NCBI RefSeq assembly: GCF_013408095.1
Contig: NZ_JACBZF010000001.1
Location: forward strand, 868,001-932,000
DNA length: 64,000 bases
Origin: Novosphingobium marinum
GTDB taxonomy: Bacteria > Pseudomonadota > Alphaproteobacteria > Sphingomonadales > Sphingomonadaceae
Direction: 5' to 3'
In this document: piece after piece, positions 1-7,003 of the stretch
Layout: each line of letters starts with the position of its first letter
Position numbering within the stretch: the stretch's first letter is position 1
Translations under genes and position numbers: made by a program
The notes under the pieces: generated by a model
What the model was told of the DNA's origin: nothing
Database searches by the model: none
The model's input: only the letters and a program-made list of their open reading frames with translations

Positions 1-93
1 GCTGCAGGATGTGGCGTCCGCACTCCGGATACAGTAGCTAGGTTAAGGATTGGTAGCTTCTCACCTGACCTTGCCATGTCTGGCAAAATGCAC

Positions 94-621
94 TCAGGTT
101 AAGTCCCATTCTCGCTCTAAGCGATCGAGTTCGTCTCTCAATAGATATAGCTTGCCATCGCGCACATCGCCTCGGGACGACATTGTGAGGCGAGGATTTT
201 CAATTTTCTTCACGACTTCTGGATTCAAATGCTGTCTGACCGCCAGCCACGCTTCCTCCGTCGCCAAGAACCGGGCGAAACTTAATTCGCCAGACTGCCG
301 ATTATAATCGGTGACCAATTTTCGACCAGCGTCGATTTTACGCTGTCGCTCACTGCTAATGGGGATTGTGCTGGTTGAACTTCCTCCAATACCCTTCCGG
401 CGCGTCAGAAAAGCGTCGACCCAGCCCGTCGCAAAACCTGCATTAAGCGAAAGAGAAGCGACTAAAATCCAAGGTAGACTGAGCCAAGACAGTACGATCA
501 CTGCAACGCTTGCGATCAGCCCACCTGAGGCGATCTCTCGTGGCAGAATGGGCCAGCGCCATCGGATGAAGGCGAATGCAGCGCTCATCGCGAAGCCAAA
601 CCAGGGCGTCTCCCATTCCAT
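94..621 (-). CDS. hypothetical two-helix membrane protein (prophage cargo or lysis region)
   Basis: A 175-residue protein. Two or three hydrophobic stretches cover about residues 8-75 (the ones around SGGLIASVAVIVLSWLSL are clearest), followed by a charged soluble domain of about 95 residues rich in R, E and D. I do not recognise a family. The base composition is visibly lower in GC than the terminase and tail genes, and it is the last minus-strand gene before the window edge, so it may be a recently acquired cargo gene. Holin or lysis function is possible because it lies beyond the tail genes, but nothing in the sequence proves it. No clear ribosome binding site precedes the ATG at 621. Confidence 0.6.
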   Translation of the reverse strand: MEWETPWFGFAMSAAFAFIRWRWPILPREIASGGLIASVAVIVLSWLSLPWILVASLSLNAGFATGWVDAFLTRRKGIGGSSTSTIPISSERQRKIDAGRKLVTDYNRQSGELSFARFLATEEAWLAVRQHLNPEVVKKIENPRLTMSSRGDVRDGKLYLLRDELDRLEREWDLT

Positions 622-636
622 ATAAAAGCCATATGA

Positions 637-801
637 TTACCTGCCCCGATCATCAAACGACTTGTTGGCAATACGCTCCGCCGCATCCGCATGGCTCCGG
701 ACGAGCCGCACGTAGTCCTCGATCCGCCCTTCGCCAGCAACGCGCGCCAGTTGCCATGCCAGTGAAAAGATCCAAGCGATTGTGAGATAAGCTGCCAGCA
801 A
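637..801 (-). CDS. small single-helix membrane protein, TTG start
   Basis: A 54-residue reading frame just upstream of the 94-621 gene, 15 nt away on the same strand. The N-terminus is hydrophobic (LLAAYLTIAWIFSLAWQL) and is followed by a charged segment containing RIEDYVRLVRSHADAAERIA. An AGGAG sequence lies 9 nt before the TTG codon at 801, and an in-frame stop lies just before that, so TTG is the only sensible start. The composition (one helix plus a charged tail) would suit a phage holin or spanin-like accessory protein, but this is only a suggestion. Two other frames through this stretch are longer but look non-coding. Confidence 0.5.
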   Translation of the reverse strand: MLAAYLTIAWIFSLAWQLARVAGEGRIEDYVRLVRSHADAAERIANKSFDDRGR

Positions 802-848
802 GCCACTGATCTCCTGTTATGGCGGTAATTTCCGGCCCCCACCTTGCC

Positions 849-874
849 ATCCTCGCAGCAGCAAAAGCGAGGAT
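849..874 (+). promoter_or_regulatory. hairpin that contains the ribosome binding site of the next gene
   Basis: A perfect 8-bp inverted repeat (ATCCTCGC / GCGAGGAT) with a 10-nt loop. The GAGG at 869-872, which is the only ribosome binding site for the ATG at 878, lies in the right arm, so the folded form would hide it. No T-tract follows on either strand, so it is not a typical intrinsic terminator. Confidence 0.45.
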
Positions 875-877
875 CTT

Positions 878-1219
878 ATGGCAGACCAACTCCCTGACTT
901 CGAAGGCGGTGCCGGTAGGCTTGTAGAAGCCGATCCGGTCGTCACGCTCGCCGCTAATTGCGATCTAACGGCCGTTCCCGATGGAACCACAAATGGCGCA
1001 ATTCTCCCCGATCGCCCGATTGGCGCAAGCGGCGTAGTCTTCTATGTCGGTAGCGGCGAGGAGGTGACCTTCGCAATCGCGCAGAACCAACCCTCGTCCG
1101 CGCCCAGCCTTACCCTTACGCTGGACAGCACGACGAGTCCGGCATTCGAACCGCTTGGACCCGGCACCGATATCTTCATTACGGCGATGACCGGCGCTCC
1201 GAAGTTCAGGTGGATTTGA
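878..1219 (+). CDS. hypothetical phage protein, plus strand
   Basis: A 113-residue protein encoded against the direction of the surrounding tail genes. The composition (many V, T, S, G and P; few charged residues; ending in TAMTGAPKFRWI) suggests a beta-rich protein such as a head or tail decoration or fibre-associated protein. This is inference only, since I recognise no family. GAGG is 5 nt before the ATG. The minus-strand frame that overlaps it at 1042-1269 has poorer composition and no ribosome binding site, so I favour the plus strand. From 1220 to 1395 no gene is visible. Confidence 0.55.
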   Translation: MADQLPDFEGGAGRLVEADPVVTLAANCDLTAVPDGTTNGAILPDRPIGASGVVFYVGSGEEVTFAIAQNQPSSAPSLTLTLDSTTSPAFEPLGPGTDIFITAMTGAPKFRWI

Positions 1220-1395
1220 TGAGGCCCCTGATCCCGTCGAAAGGACGCGCAGGCTTGCTCCAGTTCCACCCTCGGCTGCAGCTTCGATTCAGAGATATCG
1301 CTGCACTGGAAAGGTACCGTGGAAGCCTCGGTGCTAGCGCCTCTTCTCAGGGAAAGCTGAAGGGCGCTGGTTCCGCGAGCGCAGGCCTTTCCCGC

Positions 1396-1680
1396 TCAAC
1401 CTAGCTTTTCGACCGAATCTGCGTGATTACGCAGCAATCTCGCGTACCTCTTTGCGCGCTGTCCGTCCTGGTTATCGTCTGCGGCCTCGGCGAAATTCCA
1501 AGCAGCCGCGAGCATCATTTCGATGCCAGCAGTCATATGCCGTCCGCTCAGCGTCTCCCTGCTGCGTTCGGCTTTTGATGTAACTGCCGCCATTACGATT
1601 GCAGCGATCTCAGCGCTGTCAGCTTGCAGCTGTATCGCTGCCGCGTGATCTGTTGGTTCGTCACTAGACATACTGCTCAA
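1396..1680 (-). CDS. hypothetical protein after the tape measure gene
   Basis: A 94-residue, mostly helical, Ala-rich protein that starts 3 nt after the tape measure stop codon, so the two are almost certainly co-transcribed. It contains no cysteine and no membrane segment. Its position matches small tail-assembly genes found downstream of tape measure genes in siphophages and GTAs, but it does not resemble the GTA gp12-gp15 proteins expected there. A second Met at residue 4 is an alternative start. Confidence 0.55.
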   Translation of the reverse strand: MSSMSSDEPTDHAAAIQLQADSAEIAAIVMAAVTSKAERSRETLSGRHMTAGIEMMLAAAWNFAEAADDNQDGQRAKRYARLLRNHADSVEKLG

Positions 1681-1683
1681 CCC

Positions 1684-4557
1684 CTAGCCCGGTATCCTGC
1701 GCCGCGATCGGCTGGCCATGCGCGCTTCGGCCTGCTTGGCGCCAATCTGCGAACCAGCCTGCGTCGCTATCTGCACGCCCTGCGCAACCCATTCCCTGAC
1801 GGTATGCGTGAGGACAGCGTCGCGGGCATTCACCGTGACGTTGATGCTCTGGCTGACAGGCGCGCCGGCCATCGCAGCATTCATCCTCCCCAGAGGAATG
1901 ATATCGCCGCCGACGTTGGGCACGAACGCTTCCACCCGGCCCGGTGACGCGCCTTCGTTCACTCGGTAAAGCCTGCCGGGCGCTACAGGCCCGCCTGAGG
2001 CCCTTCCGCCGGCATAAGGCGTTCCGGCAAGCAGGTCGATCGGACCGCCCCCACCGGCAGCGCCAATGCCGCCAAAGATGGCATCCGCAAGCGGGCCTAT
2101 GATCGAGCGCTGGATGGCGATACGCAGCAAGTCGGCGATGATCTGGTCGGCAACGTTCTTGAACACGTCGCCAAGGCTTTTGACGCCCATGACAGCATCC
2201 ACGAGGCCATCATTCAGGCTGTCGAGGCCGCGCACCTGTATTGCCTCGACAGCCTCGTTCACGTTCTCTGCGGACGTGCGCAAGTCGAAGGCGTAGCGCT
2301 GGCCTGGCGTCATCTGGTTGCGCGAAAGCCGTACGCGTGCAGCTGCCTGAAGGCTGGCAAGCTCCGCCTGGGCGCGCTCGGCATCGGCGACCTGTCCCGA
2401 TGCGATTTCCTGGTCGAGCAGGTTGCGCTCGATTTGCTGATGGATCGCAAGGGCGTCGCGTTCGAGCCGGTTGCGCTCCTGCGTGTTCGTTTCGAGGTCG
2501 GCCCATGCTTCGAGGGTGCCTGCCTGCCGTGCGAGCATGTCGTTCGCTAGATCAGCCTCGCGCTCCATCAGGTCGCGCATGACCTGTTGCATGAGAAGGC
2601 CCGGCCTTCCCTCGGCGATGATGTTGCCCTGCCCGTCGACAATGCCGTCGCCTCCGTAGAGCCGGTGGATGGCCGCTTCCATCGCCTCCCTCTGCTCGGC
2701 CGTGTAGTCGCGCTCCGAAGCAATCTGCCGCAGGCGTTCATCGCGTTCGAGAGACAGGATTTTCCGGGCAAGTTCGGCCCTGTCCTCGGCGTTCGTCGCA
2801 AGGTCGAACTTTGCCCGCAGTTCCTCGCTCTGCAGCCTGTCGACCTCGTCACGATACCGGGCGTTGAGTTCTGCCGCCGTAGGGCCTGACGAGCCACGGG
2901 CGCTCCCCTTGCGACCGCTTCCGCTTGCGGTGCTCGCTGCAGGCGTACCGCTTATCGAGGTGGGGGAGGTGACGTCAACGCCTGCAGCCACTCCCTTCGC
3001 GATCGCGATGGCCTGCCGGTTGAGCGCAGCCTCTTCCTTCGCCAGCTGAGCGAGCGATGCGGCATCGGATGCGGCAAAGCGATCGGGACGTGCCCTGCCC
3101 TGCACGGCATAGGCATCCCCGGTTCGTGTCTGGCCCAACGTGGAGGCTCTCGTGACGGCGTCGCGGCGGATTTGCGCGCGCTCCTCCCGGATCTCTCCCA
3201 GCCTGTTTGCAATGCGTGCCAGACCCAGCTTGTTGAGCGCGTCGACGAGCTCGAAGGCCTTGTTCTTCGCCCGGACGAAGGCGCCGGCAAGGCCATCCAC
3301 CTTGCTGCTCGTGCGATCGGCCGCCGTGCCGGTATCGGCAATGGCGACGCCCGCATCGCGAAGCCTCTGCTCAAGATCGTCGGCTTCCTTTTCGGCGCGC
3401 GACGCTGCATCGCTCAAGCGGTTGAGCCTGTCTTCTGCGTTCTCGGTCGTGGCAATCAGATATCCGAGCCCGAGCGTCAGGGCGGTCACCGCAAGGCCAA
3501 CGGGGCCTCCGAACACGCCAGCAACACCCCGCCCGGCGAAGGTGAGCGCCTCGGCCGAGGTAGCGGCACCTGCCATCCGGGCGCGCAACGCGAATACGGC
3601 TGCCGAACCTGCTGTTGCCGCACCGCTCATCCTCACAAGTGCGGCAGCCATCCTGCCGCCGATCGCAGCGCCAATGATGGCGAGAATGGGCAGAATGTCT
3701 TCAAGGTTGTCCGCCAGAGCCTGCACCGCGCTCGCGAGAGCCTGCGTCGCTCCATGGGCATCGGCAGCGCCGCCGATCAGTTGCACGAGCCGGTTCTGCA
3801 GTGCGGTGAACGCGCCTTCAAGCGTGAGCGTCGCCTTGGCTGCCTGTTGCTCAAGCATCTCGGAGCCTGCGAGGATGGCCTGAAAGAATTCGTCCGAGGT
3901 GACCTGGCCTTCCACGATCGCGTTACGCAGTTTAGCAACCGACCCGTTCCACTTGTCGGTTGCAGCGACGACTTGCAGCAGCGGCCTAAGACCGCCTTCG
4001 TTGATCTGATTAAATTCCTCGGCACGCACTATGCCGGACGAAAGGGCCTGAGTAAGGCCTAGAATGGCCCCTGATGCCTGGACAGTCGAGGTGCCGGTTA
4101 TCTTCAGGGCCTGCGCGGTCGCTTCGGTGATCTGAAGAAGATCCCCGGTAGTCGCGTTGAGGTCTCTCTGGGCCTGGGCCGCTTTGCCGTAGAGTTCGGA
4201 AAGCGAATTGACAGCCACGCCATAGCGGTTGGCGACCTCGAACAGGCGCTCCTGCACCTTGGCAAGTGCATCGCCTTCTAGGCCGGCCACCCGCAGCTGG
4301 TTCTGGAGCCGGGTGAAGTTGTCGATCAGGCCTGTAAGCTCGCGGCCCGTGAAGTAGGTGGCCAGTGTGCCGGCAAGGCCGCGAAGATGGCCGCTGATCG
4401 CGGTGCTCGATTTCGCCATCTGAGTTTCGAGCGATTTGATGCGGCGTTCCTGCAGGCCGATTTTCTGGTCGACGGTTCGTGTCGTCCGGTTGATATCGGC
4501 AAGGTACCCGTTCACCCGCGCGTGAAACTCGAAGATGACGGGATCGATATCAGGCAT
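1684..4557 (-). CDS. phage tail tape measure protein
   Basis: Sets tail length and is threaded through the tail tube. About 957 residues. The N-terminal 60 residues are coiled-coil-like. A tape-measure core at about 60-270 contains ANRYGVAVNSLSELYGKAAQ and repeated helical segments. Hydrophobic stretches follow at about 285-310 and 345-370, then a long Ala/Glu/Arg-rich helical region and a Gly-rich C-terminus. I place the start at MPDIDPVIF (4557), not at the further ATG at 4644, because the extra 29 residues are Arg-rich noise and the chosen start overlaps the chaperone gene's stop by 8 nt, as elsewhere in this operon. Confidence 0.93.
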   Translation of the reverse strand: MPDIDPVIFEFHARVNGYLADINRTTRTVDQKIGLQERRIKSLETQMAKSSTAISGHLRGLAGTLATYFTGRELTGLIDNFTRLQNQLRVAGLEGDALAKVQERLFEVANRYGVAVNSLSELYGKAAQAQRDLNATTGDLLQITEATAQALKITGTSTVQASGAILGLTQALSSGIVRAEEFNQINEGGLRPLLQVVAATDKWNGSVAKLRNAIVEGQVTSDEFFQAILAGSEMLEQQAAKATLTLEGAFTALQNRLVQLIGGAADAHGATQALASAVQALADNLEDILPILAIIGAAIGGRMAAALVRMSGAATAGSAAVFALRARMAGAATSAEALTFAGRGVAGVFGGPVGLAVTALTLGLGYLIATTENAEDRLNRLSDAASRAEKEADDLEQRLRDAGVAIADTGTAADRTSSKVDGLAGAFVRAKNKAFELVDALNKLGLARIANRLGEIREERAQIRRDAVTRASTLGQTRTGDAYAVQGRARPDRFAASDAASLAQLAKEEAALNRQAIAIAKGVAAGVDVTSPTSISGTPAASTASGSGRKGSARGSSGPTAAELNARYRDEVDRLQSEELRAKFDLATNAEDRAELARKILSLERDERLRQIASERDYTAEQREAMEAAIHRLYGGDGIVDGQGNIIAEGRPGLLMQQVMRDLMEREADLANDMLARQAGTLEAWADLETNTQERNRLERDALAIHQQIERNLLDQEIASGQVADAERAQAELASLQAAARVRLSRNQMTPGQRYAFDLRTSAENVNEAVEAIQVRGLDSLNDGLVDAVMGVKSLGDVFKNVADQIIADLLRIAIQRSIIGPLADAIFGGIGAAGGGGPIDLLAGTPYAGGRASGGPVAPGRLYRVNEGASPGRVEAFVPNVGGDIIPLGRMNAAMAGAPVSQSINVTVNARDAVLTHTVREWVAQGVQIATQAGSQIGAKQAEARMASRSRRRIPG

Positions 4558-5008
4558 CGGCCTTCTCCTCGCTCGATGCCGAAGGCGTATCTCCGTAGAC
4601 GGCAGCGCCAAGGATGCGCCAGGCCATCGCCGCCGCTTCGCCAAGCGGGCGCTCGGGGTAGACGTAGGTCTCGACGAGTTCCTTCGCTCGCTGCGGGCTC
4701 ACTTCGCGCTCTTCGCCGTCGACGATGGCAAGATTGCCGCCGACAAGGGCAAGGCGGATGGTCTCTCGAATGGCTTTCACCGCCGAAGAGTCCGCAGCGC
4801 CCGTGTAGACCGCCTTGCCCTCCTCGGTGAGCGAGATGCCGGAGCGCAGCTGCCATTCGAGCCCGAGCATCGAGGCAGGCCTTTCGGGTGCATTTGCTGC
4901 AAGCTCGGAGAGCGTGCGCTCGAGTTCGGCGAGCGGTGCGAGGGTCAGCCAGAACCGATAGGTGCCATCGGCGAACGGAAGGTCGACTGCGGTAATGGGC
5001 TTCGTCAT
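4550..5008 (-). CDS. tail assembly chaperone, GTA gp10 / Phage_TAC_11-like
   Basis: 152 residues, directly before the tape measure gene, where tail assembly chaperones sit. The N-terminus (VDLPFADGTYRFWLTLAPLAELE) has the pattern of the GTA gp10 family: a short beta region, then LxxLAELE and a helix. The C-terminal part contains YVYPERPLGEAAAMAWRIL, where family members usually have a conserved P-hydrophobic-A segment. Known role in the family: binds tape measure protein before tail assembly. The stop overlaps the tape measure start by 8 nt. No slippery sequence for a G/GT-type frameshift is obvious at the 3' end. Confidence 0.78.
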   Translation of the reverse strand: MTKPITAVDLPFADGTYRFWLTLAPLAELERTLSELAANAPERPASMLGLEWQLRSGISLTEEGKAVYTGAADSSAVKAIRETIRLALVGGNLAIVDGEEREVSPQRAKELVETYVYPERPLGEAAAMAWRILGAAVYGDTPSASSEEKADA

Positions 5009-5009
5009 G

Positions 5010-5423
5010 TCATTTGCCTTTCAGGATCTTGAGATGCTTGTTGAGCCGGCGCCTTGCCTCCTCGCGCTTCCGGTCGCGTGCGGGGCGCATGTACGGACGC
5101 GCTGCCATCTTCGAGGTGCCGAATTCGAGCGCGGCAGCGTAACTTGCCTCGGATGCGACACGCGACACGAGCGGCTTGGGTTGCGTCACTTCGATGTGTG
5201 CCTGGAGCGTTCCGGTCTCCCGGTTCGGTGGCTCACCCGGCTTAGAGGGTGCGTGGTTTCTTCCTTCCACCGAGCCCCGGCTGATGAGGTGATGCGCATC
5301 GGATTTCACGAGGTCCGCTGCCTCCATGAGCGCTGCGTTGACCGCACGGAACAACGCACTGCCGGGTCCGCCACCGTAGCGGCGAAACTTGCGCAGCATC
5401 TTCTCGCGCGGGCTATCGGTCAT
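5010..5423 (-). CDS. HK97 gp10-like head-tail connector / tail component
   Basis: 137 residues. The central part (SKPGEPPNRETGTLQAHIEV, then YAAALEFGTSKMAARPYMRPA) is the hallmark of the HK97 gp10 family, which joins head and tail or completes tails in siphophages and GTAs. The start is MTDSPREK at 5423, which overlaps the preceding gene's stop as ATGA; a long upstream in-frame extension is Arg-rich and non-coding in character. The next gene, the tail chaperone, begins 2 nt beyond its stop. Finding it directly before the chaperone, without a tail tube gene between, departs from the common order. Confidence 0.85.
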   Translation of the reverse strand: MTDSPREKMLRKFRRYGGGPGSALFRAVNAALMEAADLVKSDAHHLISRGSVEGRNHAPSKPGEPPNRETGTLQAHIEVTQPKPLVSRVASEASYAAALEFGTSKMAARPYMRPARDRKREEARRRLNKHLKILKGK

Positions 5424-6142
5424 GCGACGCGCTCCGGTTCGGGTTCTGGCCTGAGCACCTCGCCCACCTCGTCGCCTCCCCAGATGCGCAGGATCTTCGA
5501 GGCAACGCCTTCGCGGCTCACGCACGTCAGCTGCGCCGAGCCTCCAATGACCGCGACAGGCTCGCTGCCCTTCACCGGGAACCGCAGGTGCCGACGCTGG
5601 GCCTCGATCAGCCGCAGCCCGTCCGCTTCCGGATCGAACCTGCCAGGGTCCGTCAGCACTTCGGGCGTTATGTCCTTGCCGACTTCGGCAGTGATGCGAT
5701 CGACGGGATTTGCATGGTCGGTCGACAGCGGAGCGAACGCGAAGATCTCGCAGACCTCCCACGGATCGATGCCGAGAAAGGCACAACGGTCCGCGTCGGT
5801 ATCGAGGTGGAAGATGCGCGCCTTGCCCGTATCCTCGCACCATGCTGCAAGGCGAACGCCCATCGTGAACGTCGGATCGCGAACCGCATCGCGTACCTCT
5901 GCGATCGTCGCGGGCAATGTCTCGACGAACTCCCGCGCACTGCGCGGCCGTCGCTCTTCGATGAGCGCGCGAACAATGTAGAGATGGGCGTCGCCGGTTA
6001 GCGCGAGGGCCCAGGGGAAGGCCCCGCCCTCGATGATCTTGCTGTGGCTCATGAGGAGCTTGCCCGAACCGCTTTCGAGCCATGCCGTATCGGTGAGCAG
6101 GTACGCACGGTCGCCCTGCACGAAGGAGTTGATGACGGTCAT
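5420..6142 (-). CDS. phage protein with possible Ntn-hydrolase (proteasome-like) fold
   Basis: 240 residues with no family I can name for certain. Residues 1-75 resemble the start of phage proteasome-beta-like proteins: MTVINSFVQGDRAYLLTDTAW, then SKIIEGG, then WALALTGDAHLYIVRALIE. This is the pattern of a short first strand, a (A/T)DT motif, a lysine in SKI, and a hydrophobic strand ending in TGD followed by a helix. The C-terminal third is rich in E, P and V. If it is a peptidase, the nucleophile would be a Thr or Ser exposed near the N-terminus after processing. ATGA overlaps on both sides place it in the tail operon. Confidence 0.5.
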   Translation of the reverse strand: MTVINSFVQGDRAYLLTDTAWLESGSGKLLMSHSKIIEGGAFPWALALTGDAHLYIVRALIEERRPRSAREFVETLPATIAEVRDAVRDPTFTMGVRLAAWCEDTGKARIFHLDTDADRCAFLGIDPWEVCEIFAFAPLSTDHANPVDRITAEVGKDITPEVLTDPGRFDPEADGLRLIEAQRRHLRFPVKGSEPVAVIGGSAQLTCVSREGVASKILRIWGGDEVGEVLRPEPEPERVA

Positions 6143-6348
6143 GGGTAAGGCCCTTTCCGAAGCTCGAAGGATGCCATGAGCGGCGAAATCGCGGTGATGC
6201 CCGCAATGGTGGAAATCGTTGCTGCGGTGGCGCCGACAGAAGCGCTGACGAGCCCGGCGCTGGCCAGCGCGCCGATACCGGTTGCGGCGAGCGCCACGAC
6301 GGACGCGACGATGGCGACGGTCTTCAGGACCTTCACAGGACCCTCCAT
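6139..6348 (-). CDS. small hydrophobic Ala/Gly-rich phage protein
   Basis: 69 residues, almost entirely hydrophobic from residue 7 to 55 (repeated AIVASVVALAATGIGALAS-like stretches), with two likely membrane-spanning or amphipathic helices. Small Ala/Gly-rich proteins of this type accompany tail-tip peptidases in several phages. The function here is unknown. The start lies 16 nt inside the 3' end of the preceding gene and its stop overlaps the following start as ATGA, so translation is probably coupled. Confidence 0.6.
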   Translation of the reverse strand: MEGPVKVLKTVAIVASVVALAATGIGALASAGLVSASVGATAATISTIAGITAISPLMASFELRKGPYP

Positions 6349-6761
6349 GCGGTTTCGATTTCGGGGATGAGCATGATCGTCGGCATCTCGTGGCTTTCAT
6401 GGAAGCCGAGGAAGTTGCCGTTGCCCGCCGCTATCGCGAGCGCACCGATCGGGTGTTCGCTCCGGACAGAGACGATATCGCCGATGAGGCAGAATGCAGG
6501 GGCGATGCGCGCAAAGCCGTGGCCGTCCATTGCATCGGGCAGCGTATCGTACCCAAGGCGTTTCAGAGCCCCGACAGCGCCCTTCAGCGAGCGATACTGC
6601 CCTGCCTTCGACAGCCTGACCTTGTGCCCCAGCTGCCTGAGGTGAAAGGCCGTCATCTTGGCGCAGTCAACCGAACCGAACGCGAAACACTTCCCCCGAA
6701 AGCGCTCCATCGTGGCAGCCACGGCCTCCTGCCGGCGAACGAGAGGGTTCTTCGGCTTCAC
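6333..6761 (-). CDS. NlpC/P60-like (DUF6950-type) phage protein
   Basis: 142 residues, GTG start overlapping the previous stop (GTGA). The motif FRGKCFAFGSVDCAKMTAFH at about 21-40 has the aromatic-G-x-x-D-C arrangement seen at the catalytic cysteine of NlpC/P60-type and DUF6950 phage proteins. A later HPIGALAIAAGNGNFLGFHE matches the second half of that fold and supplies candidate histidines. In GTAs and siphophages such proteins are tail-tip cell-wall peptidases. Here it sits between the large terminase and the tail genes, which is earlier than usual. Family is inferred from motif spacing; activity is not proven. Confidence 0.6.
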   Translation of the reverse strand: MKPKNPLVRRQEAVAATMERFRGKCFAFGSVDCAKMTAFHLRQLGHKVRLSKAGQYRSLKGAVGALKRLGYDTLPDAMDGHGFARIAPAFCLIGDIVSVRSEHPIGALAIAAGNGNFLGFHESHEMPTIMLIPEIETAWRVL

Positions 6762-7003
6762 AGGTGCGCATCCTCCAGTGCGAGAATTGCTGCCTCGATC
6801 TCGGCCTTGCTTCCGAAGCGCAGCGTCCAGGCGAGCTGCTGGGCCAGCGAGAAATGGGCTTCACGCGCCTCGCGGGGCGTCGAGGCGGCCTCGGGCGGGT
6901 AGGATGCGGCGATCGCCTCAATCGCGCTTGTGAAGGCCTCTGCGTCGGCTTCCTGCCGGCCCAGGCGCAGGCGTTCCCGCAGGTCGATGACGTTGCCAGT
7001 CAT
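6758..7003 (-). CDS. hypothetical phage protein after terminase
   Basis: 81 residues, soluble, helical and acidic, with no recognisable domain. The ATG at 7003 overlaps the terminase stop (ATGA) and its stop overlaps the next GTG start, so it lies in an uninterrupted translational chain. Its place straight after the large terminase is where a portal protein gene is normally found, but it is far too short to be one. Confidence 0.6.
   Translation of the reverse strand: MTGNVIDLRERLRLGRQEADAEAFTSAIEAIAASYPPEAASTPREAREAHFSLAQQLAWTLRFGSKAEIEAAILALEDAHL

Noticed and set aside
1042..1269. Minus-strand frame opposite the 878-1219 gene
   Set aside because: No ribosome binding site and composition typical of an antisense shadow; it also conflicts with the better plus-strand frame.
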